Shown in pieces: positions 8,883 through 17,790 of a stretch of DNA of 64,000 nucleotides. Numbering within the stretch: position 1 is the stretch's first letter; each line of letters starts with the position of its first letter. The stretch is from Sporolactobacillus laevolacticus DSM 442 (GTDB lineage: Bacteria > Bacillota > Bacilli > Bacillales > Sporolactobacillaceae). The stretch is from assembly GCF_000497245.1 (NCBI RefSeq), contig NZ_AWTC01000004.1, forward strand, positions 92,124 to 156,123. The letters run 5' to 3'. A program made the translations under genes and the position numbers. Under the pieces are notes generated by a model. The model did no database searches, was not told where the DNA came from, and saw only the letters and a list, made by a program, of their open reading frames with translations.

Positions 8883-9365
8883 ATGATTGGGGGCTATGAA
8901 CGGTCAAAAGGAGAGATCCGGAAGCTAAAAATTGAAGATTTTAAAAAGTGCGCGTCCATTTGGGATATGGAAAAGCAGAACAAATTAGCTGAAAAATTTT
9001 ATCGTGAATTACAAACAGGGAATAGGGAGACGTTTGTCTATGTTGAAGGCGATACATACATAGCTGAAGGATCAATTGTTTTCAACATGCAAGATCCCGA
9101 TTATACCATTGATAATCAGCGTGTCTATTGTTCAAGGCTGATTGTAAAGGACACCTATCGTCATCGTGGAATAGGAAGCGCCATGATTGATTTTCTGGTC
9201 GACTATTCACAGAGATTGGGCTATAAAGAAATGTCCATTGGTGTGGATTTGGACAATGTGATCGCGAGGAACCTATATAAGAAAAAAGGGTTTACACACG
9301 TGCTGTTTCAAGGAAAAGATGAGCAAGGAGTTTATGCAAAACTATTAAAAAAGCTGTCCGATTGA
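8883..9365 (+). CDS. GNAT acetyltransferase
   Basis: 160 residues. Core GNAT motif A is SRLIVKDTYRHRGIGSAMIDFLVDYSQRLGYKEMSIGVDLDNVIARNLYKKKGF, with the RHRGIG acetyl-CoA pyrophosphate loop. Substrate unknown. It begins ten bases after the MerR stop with little ribosome site of its own, so it is probably translated by coupling and belongs to the MerR operon. An N-terminal acetylation or small-amine detoxification role would suit the neighbourhood but is inference. Confidence 0.8.
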   Translation: MIGGYERSKGEIRKLKIEDFKKCASIWDMEKQNKLAEKFYRELQTGNRETFVYVEGDTYIAEGSIVFNMQDPDYTIDNQRVYCSRLIVKDTYRHRGIGSAMIDFLVDYSQRLGYKEMSIGVDLDNVIARNLYKKKGFTHVLFQGKDEQGVYAKLLKKLSD

Positions 9366-9374
9366 TCATACCGG

Positions 9375-10253
9375 TCAGCTCTTTTCGCTTGGCTCTACAT
9401 GAACGTGCACATCAAAGACATCATACTTTTCCATCAGCACATCTTCCACTTGTGAGGAAATCTTGTGTGCTTCTTTGAGCCCCATATTTGGATCGACAAG
9501 GATGACAAGGTCGATAACCATATTGTTGCCGTACGTTCTGCCGCGGATATCACGGACGCCTTCAACTCCTTTAACCGAAAGGACAATCCGATTAAACGAG
9601 TCTAGGAGTGTGTCGTCAAAACCATCAGATAAGTTATAAGATGATTCTCTGAAAATGTCCCAAGCCGTCTTGCAAATTAGAAGCCCGATCAGCAAGGCAA
9701 TGACCGAGTCAAGCCACGGAAGATGAAGCTGCGCGCCAAAAATACCGACACTCGCGCCGACGCTGACCCAAGCATCGGATAAGTTATCTTTTGCTGCGGC
9801 CATGACAGATGCGCTGTTTGTCTTCATGGATAAGTTTTTGTTGTACCGATAAACGGCAAACATGACAACCGCGCAGAACAAGCCGATCCAAGCCGATAAA
9901 ATATCCGGTGTTTCCTCATGTCCGGCAATTAATGATTTTCCACTGTCAAATAAGACCTGAATGCCGACCGCCATCATTACAAATGAGGTAAAAAGTGAGG
10001 CAATCGTTTCGCTTTTCCAATGCCCATAGGGATGATCACTATCTGCCGGCCGCTGTGAAAGCCGTAATCCGATCAGTACGGCGACAGATGCGACAATGTC
10101 CGTCACATTATTAAAACCGTCGGCGCGAAGTGCTCGTGATTCCATGGTAAAACCAATAAATAATTTAAGCACGGACAGGCAGAGATAAGCGGCAATGCTG
10201 ATGATCGCGCCGCGCTCGCTTAATTTTAAATTCAAATATTTATCTTGAATCAT
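9375..10253 (-). CDS. Cation diffusion facilitator (CDF) family exporter
   Basis: 292 residues: six helices plus a C-terminal cytoplasmic metal-sensing domain. Seen: ALRADGFNNVTDI in helix 2, DSDHPYGHWKSETIASL, AAAKDNLSDAWVSVGASVGI in helix 5 and the terminal VHVHVEPSEKS. The helix-2/5 metal motifs in the form DGxNN and DNLSD resemble the Mn2+-exporting CDF branch (B. subtilis MneP/MneS); zinc or iron remain possible. ATG 10253 is preceded by AGGTGA eight bases away; the GTG twelve bases earlier lacks a ribosome site. Converges on the GNAT gene with a 9-bp gap. Confidence 0.85.
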   Translation of the reverse strand: MIQDKYLNLKLSERGAIISIAAYLCLSVLKLFIGFTMESRALRADGFNNVTDIVASVAVLIGLRLSQRPADSDHPYGHWKSETIASLFTSFVMMAVGIQVLFDSGKSLIAGHEETPDILSAWIGLFCAVVMFAVYRYNKNLSMKTNSASVMAAAKDNLSDAWVSVGASVGIFGAQLHLPWLDSVIALLIGLLICKTAWDIFRESSYNLSDGFDDTLLDSFNRIVLSVKGVEGVRDIRGRTYGNNMVIDLVILVDPNMGLKEAHKISSQVEDVLMEKYDVFDVHVHVEPSEKS

Positions 10254-10431
10254 TGTTCGTGTCACCTGCTTTGTCTCTTCGTCCTACAATTATGATAACC
10301 TATCTAAGATAATACGGAAAAACAGTTACGTAATGAAATGATATGTACACGAGCAGTATCGTCATAAAATGTTGAAATACAGCGCGTTTGATTCAGTAAA
10401 ACGCAGAAAATCTATTCTCGGAGGTTTTTCG

Positions 10432-10809
10432 ATGTTTGATAGCCCTTTTGGTACCTTTTTTGATGGCATGCCTGTCTTCTTCGTCATTGTTTTTGTAATC
10501 ATCCTTGCGATTGTCGTCATCACATTGATAAGAAATATAATGACTTGGTCCTCTAATAATCAACAGCCGCGCCTGAATGTTGAGGCAACTGTCGCAGGAA
10601 AAAGAACAAGAACATCAGGTGGCAATCAGACAGCGGTATCCACCCATTATTATGTCACCTTTGAGGTTGCAAGTGGCGATCGGATGGAATTAAAGGTGAG
10701 CGGTCAGGCTTACGGATTAATGGCTGAAGGTGATCAAGGAACGCTGCAGTTTCAAGGAACGAGGTATTTGGATTTTCAGAGATCGACGGATCAAAGATCA
10801 GATGTTTAA
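10432..10809 (+). CDS. DUF2500 family membrane-anchored protein
   Basis: 125 residues: one N-terminal transmembrane helix (about 12-37) followed by a small beta-rich domain (NVEATVAGKRTRTSGG...THYYVTFEVASGDRMELKVSGQAYGLMAEGDQGTLQFQGTRYLDFQR) that matches DUF2500. Function is unknown; the domain probably faces the cytoplasm or the cell surface. ATG 10432 has CGGAGG seven bases upstream. An in-frame ATG at 10369 would add 21 residues without a site. Confidence 0.75.
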   Translation: MFDSPFGTFFDGMPVFFVIVFVIILAIVVITLIRNIMTWSSNNQQPRLNVEATVAGKRTRTSGGNQTAVSTHYYVTFEVASGDRMELKVSGQAYGLMAEGDQGTLQFQGTRYLDFQRSTDQRSDV

Positions 10810-10959
10810 AAAATCGCCGTTGTTAAAAATGTTTGGAAAATTTGTGTCAGTCCAAAAAATATCCTTGACTTCATTTTGCTTTTAATGGAAACTTATGGGG
10901 CACTACATTTTCGGTACACGTCAGAGGGCGAGTACGAGAACATAGGGAGCTGAGTAGAG

Positions 10960-12132
10960 TTGAGTAAAAGTACAGGTGTGGTAGCGGCAGGAACATTCGG
11001 GGAATTCGGAGGAAGCTATGTACCGGATGAGCTGCAACAGGTCTTGTCAAAAATAGCAGAAGCTTTTGACAAGTACAAGGATGATCCGGAATTTAACGAA
11101 GAGTTGCGCTACTATTTGAAAGAATATGTGGGCCGCGAGAATCCGCTGACGTTCGCAAAAAATCTTACTGAACAGGTTGGCGGCGCGAAAATCTATCTGA
11201 AAAGAGAAGATTTGAATCATACAGGGGCACACAAGATTAATAACACTATTGGCCAGATTTTGCTTGCGAAACGGATGGGCGCGAAAAGGATTATTGCCGA
11301 AACAGGAGCCGGCCAGCATGGTGTTGCGACAGCGACTGTTGCCGCCCTGTTCGGATTGCCTTGTACAATCTATATGGGCAAATACGATACGGAGCGACAG
11401 GCTTTGAATGTTTTCCGAATGGAGCTACTTGGTGCGGAAGTGGTGCCGGTGGAAAAAGGTCAAGGTCGTTTGAAAGATGCGGTTGATGAAGCACTGGGCG
11501 ATTTGGTGCGGAATCATGAAACAACATTCTATTTGCTTGGTTCAGCTGTTGGTCCGCATCCTTACCCGACAATCGTACACCATTTTCAATCGGTGATCAG
11601 TGAAGAATCCAAACGCCAGATTCTGGAGAAGGAAGGCAAGCTTCCGGCAGCAGTCGTTGCCTGTGTCGGTGGGGGAAGCAATGCGATCGGCGCATTCGCA
11701 CATTATATTGATGAGCCGATTGTCCGCCTTGTAGGCGTAGAACCTACTGAAGCGGCAAGTATCGCAGAAGGCGTGCCTGCCGTTATTCACGGATTCAAAT
11801 GCTATGCGCTTGTTGATGAAAATAATAACCCGAAACCAACGTTCTCAATTGCCGCCGGACTGGATTATCCCGGTGTCGGACCGGAACACAGCTATCTAAA
11901 GGCTTCGGGTCGCGGTGAATACGTAACGGTTACCGGTAAGGAAGCACTTGATGCGTTCTTGACACTTTCCAAAGTGGAAGGAATCATTCCGGCATTGGAA
12001 AGTGCGCATGCCGTTGCCTATGCGATGAAGCTGGCGAAGACGTTGCCTAGGGACGAGAGTATTATTGTTAACCTGTCCGGCCGCGGCGATAAAGATGTGA
12101 AGCAAGTCTATGATATGTTAAATCAAGATTGA
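10960..12132 (+). CDS. trpB: Tryptophan synthase beta chain
   Basis: 390 residues, the usual length of TrpB1. It joins indole and serine to tryptophan with PLP. The PLP lysine lies in HTGAHKINN (Lys92), the phosphate-binding loop is GGGSNAIG, and ETGAGQHG and the closing SGRGDKDV are present. The start is TTG at 10960 with AGGGAG ten bases upstream. No other trp gene is next to it, so it is a stand-alone trpB; trpA must be elsewhere if the pathway is complete. Its stop lies only about 15 bases before a riboswitch-like leader. Confidence 0.95.
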   Translation: MSKSTGVVAAGTFGEFGGSYVPDELQQVLSKIAEAFDKYKDDPEFNEELRYYLKEYVGRENPLTFAKNLTEQVGGAKIYLKREDLNHTGAHKINNTIGQILLAKRMGAKRIIAETGAGQHGVATATVAALFGLPCTIYMGKYDTERQALNVFRMELLGAEVVPVEKGQGRLKDAVDEALGDLVRNHETTFYLLGSAVGPHPYPTIVHHFQSVISEESKRQILEKEGKLPAAVVACVGGGSNAIGAFAHYIDEPIVRLVGVEPTEAASIAEGVPAVIHGFKCYALVDENNNPKPTFSIAAGLDYPGVGPEHSYLKASGRGEYVTVTGKEALDAFLTLSKVEGIIPALESAHAVAYAMKLAKTLPRDESIIVNLSGRGDKDVKQVYDMLNQD

Positions 12133-12149
12133 AAAATAAATACGAAATA

Positions 12150-12250
12150 GCTTCTAGGGTTCCGTTATTGACAAAAAAATAAGCCTGGACCGAGAGAAGA
12201 TGATCCTATTTAGGTAAGGGTCACACGGAGGGATAAAAGCCCGGGAGAAT
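12150..12250 (+). promoter_or_regulatory. ykkC-class riboswitch, probably guanidine-I type
   Basis: All three conserved blocks of the ykkC leader are present in order: CTAGGGTTCCG (12154-12164), GGACCGAGAGA (12187-12197, consensus GGTCCGAGAGA) and ACACGGAGGG-TAAAAGCCCGGGAGA near 12223-12248. Guanidine-I members usually control guanidine exporters or carboxylases; the ppGpp and PRPP subtypes share much of the scaffold, so the ligand is not certain. The 3' GCCCGGGAGA is also the left arm of a terminator, the usual switching design. Next gene: an MBL-fold hydrolase. Confidence 0.85.
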
Positions 12251-12276
12251 GGTCGATACATTCTCTCGGGCTTTTT
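12239..12276 (+). terminator. Riboswitch-controlled terminator
   Basis: GCCCGGGAGAAT / ATTCTCTCGGGC (one G-U pair) followed by TTTTT. The left arm overlaps the aptamer's last conserved block, so ligand binding should prevent terminator formation and allow read-through into the MBL-fold gene. Confidence 0.85.
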
Positions 12277-12370
12277 GTATAAATTGGAACGGTAACTTAA
12301 TCTGAAAATTTCGTGCTGATCAACACGATCCAATAACAGAGTCTATAAAAAGGTGCAGGAGGAACATGAG

Positions 12371-13192
12371 ATGCTTATCCATTCAAACGATCAAATCAGT
12401 GTCTTCCGCAGTTGTCTGCAAGAGACTGTGAGTGTTGTAATAAAAACAGAAGAAATGGTAATGGTTGTCGATCCAAATTGGCTGCCGCAAGAAGTAGAAG
12501 AAATAAGAGCATATGTTTATAAGATTTTAGGGCAAAGAACATTATATTTATTATTCACACACTCAGATTATGACCACATTTTAGGTTATAAAGCTTTTCC
12601 GGATGCCAAGGTAATCGCAAGCAGTGCCTTTGCAAACAGTAATCAAGAAAAGAAAAGCAACATTTTGACAGCAATCGAATCGTTCGATGACGAATTCTAT
12701 TTATCTAGAAACTATGAACTCGTTTTTCCACAAGTGGATGTTTCATTTGAGAATGACGGGGAAACAGTAATGCTTGGCGGATTGACGTTAACTTTTTACA
12801 ATGCGCCCGGCCACAACGATGACGGGATGTTTACCGTAATTGAACCATTGGGTATTCTGCTAGCCGGTGACTATTTTTGTGATGTTGAAATTCCTTATAT
12901 TGATTACAGCGGCGGACTCTATGAAACAACCGTTTTAAAACTAGATGAACTACTGAACACCTTTGATATTCAGCTTCTGATACCGGGACACGGCAGCTTA
13001 ACAAAAGACAAACAGGAGATGAAAAAAAGACAATTGGATTCGTTGAACTATATACGCGCAATGCGGCGGTTTATTAAACAAAACAATCAAGCCGCAATAG
13101 ATCAATTGATTGCTGGATACAAATTTCCAACGACGATGAAAAAGGTTCATCAGGAAAATCAATTGCTATTGAAAAAAGAAATCGAGGTATAA
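12371..13192 (+). CDS. MBL-fold metallo-hydrolase
   Basis: 273 residues of the metallo-beta-lactamase fold. Metal ligands seen: FTHSDYDH (His64, Asp66, Asp68, His69), APGHNDDG (His148), LAGDYF (Asp167) and IPGHGS (His207). The first motif is HxDxDH instead of HxHxDH, so one usual zinc ligand is replaced by Asp. Substrate unknown; the fold covers lactonases, thioesterases, glyoxalase II and others. ATG 12371 lies eight bases after AGGAGG; a GTG at 12353 precedes that site. It is the only gene behind the ykkC-class riboswitch, which suggests a role in handling the riboswitch ligand or a related compound. Confidence 0.8.
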   Translation: MLIHSNDQISVFRSCLQETVSVVIKTEEMVMVVDPNWLPQEVEEIRAYVYKILGQRTLYLLFTHSDYDHILGYKAFPDAKVIASSAFANSNQEKKSNILTAIESFDDEFYLSRNYELVFPQVDVSFENDGETVMLGGLTLTFYNAPGHNDDGMFTVIEPLGILLAGDYFCDVEIPYIDYSGGLYETTVLKLDELLNTFDIQLLIPGHGSLTKDKQEMKKRQLDSLNYIRAMRRFIKQNNQAAIDQLIAGYKFPTTMKKVHQENQLLLKKEIEV

Positions 13193-13307
13193 ACTTGAGT
13201 CATGAAAAGAACACTATGTTTTTATTCGTTTTCTTCTTAATTTAATGCGATCCTCATCAATTGGCTAAAGCGGCTGGTTTCTCAAAAAGAAACGCAGCAT
13301 GTTTATT

Positions 13308-13751
13308 TCAATGAACATCTACAGAGAAAACATAATCTGAGTTGCCATGGGGCCAACGCGCATGTAGCAAGATCACATAACGACCCGGTTCTGACGGCAA
13401 GGTAAGTTGATTCTGTTTGATAAACAGCTTTTTTCCCTCACGGTCATTTTCCCATATGTGTGCGTATAGGTGAGGATGGGAGTGATTAGAAAAACTGATT
13501 TTTGCGATTGCACCTAGATGAACGGTAAGAGGTGTTAAATGCTTTGCAATGACAGATGGGGAGGTTGCATCAGCGACAAGAGCGCTATGATACAGGAATC
13601 CGTATTGCCATTCATAAGTACCTTTTGCAGCTTCTACCTGGATGTGATTAATCTTAATGACCGCTTCCGGAGGTGTTTTTTCACGAGAGCATCCGGTGAC
13701 TGCCATAAACAAAATCATGATGAATACGGGGACAAACCAAAACTTTTTCAT
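13308..13751 (-). CDS. Predicted lipoprotein of unknown function
   Basis: 147 residues with a clear lipoprotein signal: KK start, hydrophobic run FWFVPVFIMILFMAV and lipobox VTGC (Cys21). The mature part is a small beta-rich domain with several His (NHSHPHLYAHIWEN) and ends YVILLHARWPHGNSDYVFSVDVH. No family recognised. The ATG at 13751 follows GGAGGG by six bases. Monocistronic, convergent with the MBL gene and divergent from a GNAT. Confidence 0.75.
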   Translation of the reverse strand: MKKFWFVPVFIMILFMAVTGCSREKTPPEAVIKINHIQVEAAKGTYEWQYGFLYHSALVADATSPSVIAKHLTPLTVHLGAIAKISFSNHSHPHLYAHIWENDREGKKLFIKQNQLTLPSEPGRYVILLHARWPHGNSDYVFSVDVH

Positions 13752-13848
13752 CAAATCCCTCCATTATTTATCCTTGTTTTTTCCATTCTAACCCATCTAT
13801 TCCTTAAATGAATGATACAATAGAAAAAATAATGAAGAGGTGATCGGG

Positions 13849-14400
13849 GTGTTTGTTCATAAAATCGATGATGACCTGTCTCTGAAATTGATTGATTTAG
13901 GGGATGCGGAGCGAATTTTTGAGTTGACCGATCAGTCGCGAACCTATTTGCGTGAATGGTTGCCCTGGCTGGATTTTACAAAGACTGTGGACGATACACG
14001 CGCATTTATTCAAGCAACGTTGCGCGGATTTGGCGAAAGTCGTAGTATGACAACCGTAATCCTCTATAAGGGTGAAATTGCCGGAATTGCCGGATTCAAC
14101 GAGATAAACCGAATGAATCGAACGGCGCAGATTGGTTATTGGCTTGGTGAGAAGTATCAGGGGAAAGGGTTAATGACACGGTCTGCCGGTGAGTTGACCG
14201 ATTATGCGATCAATGAGTTGAATATGAACAAAGTAGAGATCAGAGCGGCCTCAGGAAATCAGAAAAGCCGCCATGTGCCTGAAAAACTCGGATTTTCACA
14301 AGAAGGCACCATTCGTCAGGCGGAATGGCTCTATGATCACTATGTTGATCACGTCGTGTACGGCATGCTGGCGTCGGAATGGAATAAAGAAGACGAATAA
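13849..14400 (+). CDS. GNAT acetyltransferase, RimJ/RimL-like (YdaF type)
   Basis: 183 residues. RimL-branch features: LREWLPWLDFTKTVDDTRAFI near the N-terminus, then QIGYWLGEKYQGKGLMTRSAGELTDYAINELNMNKVEIRAASGNQKSRHVPEKLGFSQEGTIRQAEW. These enzymes acetylate the N-terminal amine of ribosomal proteins or other substrates. Start GTG 13849 has GAGGTG six bases upstream; an earlier GTG at 13840 lies inside that site. In B. subtilis the related YdaF is a ribosomal-protein serine acetyltransferase homologue. Confidence 0.82.
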   Translation: MFVHKIDDDLSLKLIDLGDAERIFELTDQSRTYLREWLPWLDFTKTVDDTRAFIQATLRGFGESRSMTTVILYKGEIAGIAGFNEINRMNRTAQIGYWLGEKYQGKGLMTRSAGELTDYAINELNMNKVEIRAASGNQKSRHVPEKLGFSQEGTIRQAEWLYDHYVDHVVYGMLASEWNKEDE

Positions 14401-14457
14401 TGAACGCCTATTATATGCGGTAAGTTATTAATAGTTACAGTAGGAGGAGGACAAAGA

Positions 14458-14865
14458 GTGAACAGTTTTAGCAACGATCAGCCTTCGTCAAAAGCCTTTT
14501 ATCACTTGTATCAGACTACAGGATGGAATGATGAAGGCACATACAGCGAAGAACAGCTTTTCCGGGCGATCGGGAATAGTTGGCATATCCTTTGCGTTTA
14601 TAACGATAATCAGCAATTGATTGGGTTTGCCCGCCTGATTTCAGATGGCGTTTACCAGACATTTCTTTGCGACCTGATTGTCCATCCGTCCTGCCAGCAC
14701 ATGGGCATTGGTTCGGAAATCGTTCGCCGTCTTATCGATCATTGCCGATCACAAGGCATGCACTGGATACAATTATCAAGCGCCATTGGAAAACAATCAT
14801 TCTATGAAAGATTTGGCTTTAAAAGACGCCCTGATGAAGGGCCAGGTATGCAGCTGTTCCTATAG
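14458..14865 (+). CDS. GNAT acetyltransferase
   Basis: 135 residues, GTG start at 14458 with AGGAGGAGG upstream. The core is CDLIVHPSCQHMGIGSEIVRRLIDHCRSQGMHWIQLSSAIGKQSFYERFGFKRRPDEGPGMQLFL, a compact GNAT with the QHMGIG pyrophosphate loop and the YERFGF C-terminal motif. Substrate unknown. It lies 57 bp downstream of the RimL-like GNAT and 68 bp before a HAD-like gene on the same strand, so the three may share a transcript. Confidence 0.82.
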   Translation: MNSFSNDQPSSKAFYHLYQTTGWNDEGTYSEEQLFRAIGNSWHILCVYNDNQQLIGFARLISDGVYQTFLCDLIVHPSCQHMGIGSEIVRRLIDHCRSQGMHWIQLSSAIGKQSFYERFGFKRRPDEGPGMQLFL

Positions 14866-14933
14866 ATTGTTAAATAGATGATCATTTAAAATCATAGACT
14901 AAATCAGATCACATTTATTTAAGAGGTGTCTTT

Positions 14934-15659
14934 ATGTCTGGTCATGCGATAAAAGCACTGCTCATTGATTCTGGCCGAGTGCTGAATGGACCTGCTTCCG
15001 GACATTGGTTCATTTCCCCCAAATTCTATACTTACGTTGATCGAAAGACGTTTCAATCCATTTCATCGAGTAAACGGCAAAATGCTTTCCATCGTGCTTC
15101 TCAATACATCAGTCAGCAATCGCTCATTCAAAATGAAGAGGAAGAGTACGCACATTTTATTCATTTCTATTCTTTATTTTCTCAAAGTCTTCCGGAACTA
15201 GATTTAGATGAAATGAAGGTTCAAGCGCTTGCGGAAGACCTCGTCTATAACAGGAAAAAGTATGCATTTTTTAATGATGTTCTTCAGTGCCTGCCTGGGC
15301 TCAGCAAATCGTTCAAGCTGGCCGTTGTCTCAGATGCGTGGCCGTCACTAGAACCCGTGTTTGTCGAAGCGGGGATGAGAGACTATTTTTCATCCTTTAT
15401 CATCTCATCAAAAGTAGGGGTAACCAAACCGAATCCGATGATGTACCGACAGGCATTGAACGAGTTGGAGGTGGCTCCTGAGGAAGCTCTTTTTATCGAT
15501 GACAGTCTTCGAAACTGTGAGGGTGCGGAACAATTGGGAATTCGCTCGCTGCGTATGCTGAGAGATTGGCGGATGTACACATACAGGAAGCTGTTTAAAA
15601 AGGAAGTCTCCATAGTCCGTGATTTTTACGGAGTGATGAAGAGGTTGAACCAGCGATAA
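14934..15659 (+). CDS. HAD-superfamily hydrolase-like protein
   Basis: 241 residues. HAD motifs: LLIDSGRVLN (motif I, nucleophile Asp but Gly at the usual acid/base Asp+2 position), AVVSDAWPS (motif II Ser), SSKVGVTKPNPMMY (motif III Lys), LFIDDSLRNCEGAEQLGI (motif IV). The Asp+2 replacement is shared by a set of HAD-IA proteins, so phosphatase activity is plausible but uncertain. ATG 14934 follows AGAGGTG. Probably cotranscribed with the GNAT upstream and the coiled-coil protein downstream. Confidence 0.8.
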   Translation: MSGHAIKALLIDSGRVLNGPASGHWFISPKFYTYVDRKTFQSISSSKRQNAFHRASQYISQQSLIQNEEEEYAHFIHFYSLFSQSLPELDLDEMKVQALAEDLVYNRKKYAFFNDVLQCLPGLSKSFKLAVVSDAWPSLEPVFVEAGMRDYFSSFIISSKVGVTKPNPMMYRQALNELEVAPEEALFIDDSLRNCEGAEQLGIRSLRMLRDWRMYTYRKLFKKEVSIVRDFYGVMKRLNQR

Positions 15660-15690
15660 ATTTTTTGATAAAAACGAGGGAGGCGATTCG

Positions 15691-16632
15691 ATGTTTGAAC
15701 GATTCGACAAGGAACTTCAGGAGATCAAAGAACAGTTGAGAAGCAAAAGAAAGTGGGAAGATCAGCTCGGCCGGTTAGAGGATGAAGCGGAGCAACAAGA
15801 AATCAAGCTGAACATGCTGAAGAAGATTCTGGACAAAGAAGAAAAAGATGTGGTGAAACTGGACTCGTTTAGTGTTTCCGCAATACTGTATACATTAATT
15901 GGGCGTAAGCTTGAAAAGATGGATCAAGAGAAACAGGAAGCGATTGCCGCAGAGTTGAAATATCAAGAAGCTTTACGAACAGCGGAAGATATGAAAAAAG
16001 AGCTTGCCGAGCTCCGCAACCAACTTGAAACGGTTCAGCATGCGGATGAAGATTATACCGAGTGGATGGAACAAAAAGAGCAGCTCATTCATGATGAACA
16101 GTCGCCGCTCAGCGCCGAGATTTATGTATTGGTCAACCAAGAGGCGGACCTTCGAGCAACGATTAAAGAATATGTGGAAGCAATCGAGGCGGGAAACCAA
16201 GCACGCAACTCGCTGGAACATGCACTGAAATCCTTGGGCAGCGCTGAAAATCTGTCGACTTGGGACATGCTTGGCGGAGGAGCACTGACGACAGCGATGA
16301 AACGCGGAAAAATGAATGACGCTCAGGATGATATTCATGACGCGCAGCAGGCATTACGCCGTTTTGAAAGTGAATTAAATGATGTTGGTGACGGTGCTCT
16401 GGCGGATCTTGACACGGGAAGCTTGCTCACCTTTGCTGATTACTTCTTTGATGGTTTTCTGATGGATTGGATAGTACACAGCAAGATTCAGGATTCGGAG
16501 TCGCAAACAAGGAACGTATTGCAAAAAACAAATGATTTGTTAGGCAGGTTGGATGAGCAGATCACGAAACTTAAAGGACAGCGTGATGCTGTGTCAAATC
16601 GGAGAGTCGCCTTGATTGAAAACGGGCAATAA
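15691..16632 (+). CDS. Coiled-coil protein of unknown function
   Basis: 313 residues, highly charged, with heptad-like coiled coil over residues about 1-60 and 85-200, and again near the C-terminus (QKTNDLLGRLDEQITKLKGQRDAVSNRR). The middle has a glycine-rich MLGGGALTTAMKRGKMNDAQDDIHDAQQAL segment. No signal peptide or membrane helix. Not recognised; the long hairpin-like coils recall structural or membrane-remodelling proteins, but that is only a shape resemblance. Good GAGGGAGG site upstream of ATG 15691; 31 bp after the HAD gene. Confidence 0.7.
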   Translation: MFERFDKELQEIKEQLRSKRKWEDQLGRLEDEAEQQEIKLNMLKKILDKEEKDVVKLDSFSVSAILYTLIGRKLEKMDQEKQEAIAAELKYQEALRTAEDMKKELAELRNQLETVQHADEDYTEWMEQKEQLIHDEQSPLSAEIYVLVNQEADLRATIKEYVEAIEAGNQARNSLEHALKSLGSAENLSTWDMLGGGALTTAMKRGKMNDAQDDIHDAQQALRRFESELNDVGDGALADLDTGSLLTFADYFFDGFLMDWIVHSKIQDSESQTRNVLQKTNDLLGRLDEQITKLKGQRDAVSNRRVALIENGQ

Positions 16633-16673
16633 ACTCAGTTGATCTTAGCTGGTCTCACGATATCAAAATACTG

Positions 16674-16731
16674 AAGGTGTAACGAATAAGGAAAAAGTAG
16701 TAACAATCGATGAAAAGTCGTAACTCATTCA
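16674..16731 (+). repeat. Short array of the ~20-bp A-rich repeat (array A)
   Basis: Three degenerate monomers, with AAAAAGTAGTAACAATC and AAAAGTCGTAACTCATTC the clearest. Same family as the longer arrays at 28.2, 33.8, 38.5, 43.7, 50.1, 55.2 and 63.7 kb. It follows the coiled-coil gene and reads in that gene's orientation. Confidence 0.6.
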
Positions 16732-16792
16732 TTTACACAAAATAGATTACATGCCCATAGTTTACATCTCTTAGCTCAAAATCATCGTTAAA

Positions 16793-16835
16793 AAATGCCT
16801 CCTCCGAAAATGAACAATTTCAGGAAGAGGCATTT
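16793..16835. terminator. Terminator between convergent genes
   Basis: Stem AAATGCCTCCTCC / GGAAGAGGCATTT (one wobble pair) with A-run on the left and T on the right, so active in both directions, mainly for the minus-strand esterase. Confidence 0.7.
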
Positions 16836-16837
16836 AT

Positions 16838-17479
16838 TCATTGCTTGAACTGCACATGCAGCCAGTTTCGGATATCAGTGACTTCACTCGAGATAACGCC
16901 ATGAGCGGTTGGGTACTCATGGTATGCTGCTTCCAGCCCCTTACTTTCCAGAAATGCTTTGGTCGCCCGGCTAACTTCCAATGAGAAAAGCGGATCGAAT
17001 TGGCCATGACCGATGAAAAACGACGGTTGCTCATCAAGAACGGTCTTTTTTGCCGCTTCAGCAGCGACATAGTCCGGCAAACGTCCGCTCAAAATAACGG
17101 CACCGTTCGACTTTTCCGGATACAGCAGGCTATAGGATAAGCTCAATATCGCTCCTTGGCTGAAGCCAAGAAAAAATCTCGGCTGTTTAAAGGAAAGCTT
17201 TTCCTCCTTCACCGTTTCATCAAAGAATGTATCAAGATCCTTCAATGTTCCATTAATGACTTCTTCCTCTGATTGTCTTGAAAAATCAGGCACATAATAC
17301 GTGAATCCTGAACCGTAAGGACGATCACCCTGAACATCAATTTGCACAAAGTCTTTCTCGCCTTCTCCGGGAATCATAGTCAAGTCATAATAATTTGAAC
17401 CGACACCGTGCATAGTAAAAAGAATCGGTGTTGAATTTGTAACGTTTTCCGGTTTGCTGATCTTATATAAATAGGTCAT
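16838..17479 (-). CDS. Carboxylesterase/phospholipase-type alpha/beta hydrolase
   Basis: 213 residues. Catalytic elements: TMHGVGSN oxyanion region, nucleophile elbow GFSQGA (Ser about 106), Asp in GQFDPLFS and His in YPTAHGV. This is the small phospholipase/carboxylesterase family (abhydrolase_2), cytosolic enzymes acting on short-chain esters. ATG 17479 follows AAAGAGGTGGG. Monocistronic; faces the coiled-coil gene. Confidence 0.82.
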   Translation of the reverse strand: MTYLYKISKPENVTNSTPILFTMHGVGSNYYDLTMIPGEGEKDFVQIDVQGDRPYGSGFTYYVPDFSRQSEEEVINGTLKDLDTFFDETVKEEKLSFKQPRFFLGFSQGAILSLSYSLLYPEKSNGAVILSGRLPDYVAAEAAKKTVLDEQPSFFIGHGQFDPLFSLEVSRATKAFLESKGLEAAYHEYPTAHGVISSEVTDIRNWLHVQFKQ

Positions 17480-17790
17480 AGTCCCACCTCTTTCTGTTGT
17501 TACTCATAGCTTATTAACTAACAAAAAGTAAGTCAAATGATTGTTCCTAGATTGAGAAAAATAATTTTGAAGCGAATAACTAATGATTCGAATTTGGATG
17601 TACTTGATCCGTTCTATTTTTAATCTGGGAAAAGAGATCTTAAATTAATCAGCTATTTTCCCTTTCTGACTATGAGTTTATTCCTAGGATTTACCAAAAA
17701 AATATGTTCAGTTATCCGCTCATTTAAATTCGAACGATACAATTTTCTTTGTGGATAAATATCTTATCGATCACAGAGGAGTGGGTGAAT
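17480..17790. other. Divergent intergenic region, nothing recognised
   Basis: Roughly 310 bp of A/T-rich DNA between the minus-strand esterase and the plus-strand metallophosphoesterase. It must contain both promoters, but I see no box pair or operator that stands out. Confidence 0.4.

Noticed and set aside
13272..13298. Terminator after the MBL-fold gene
   Set aside because: A GCTG-GTTTC / GAAAC-CAGC hairpin exists but lacks a T run on either strand.
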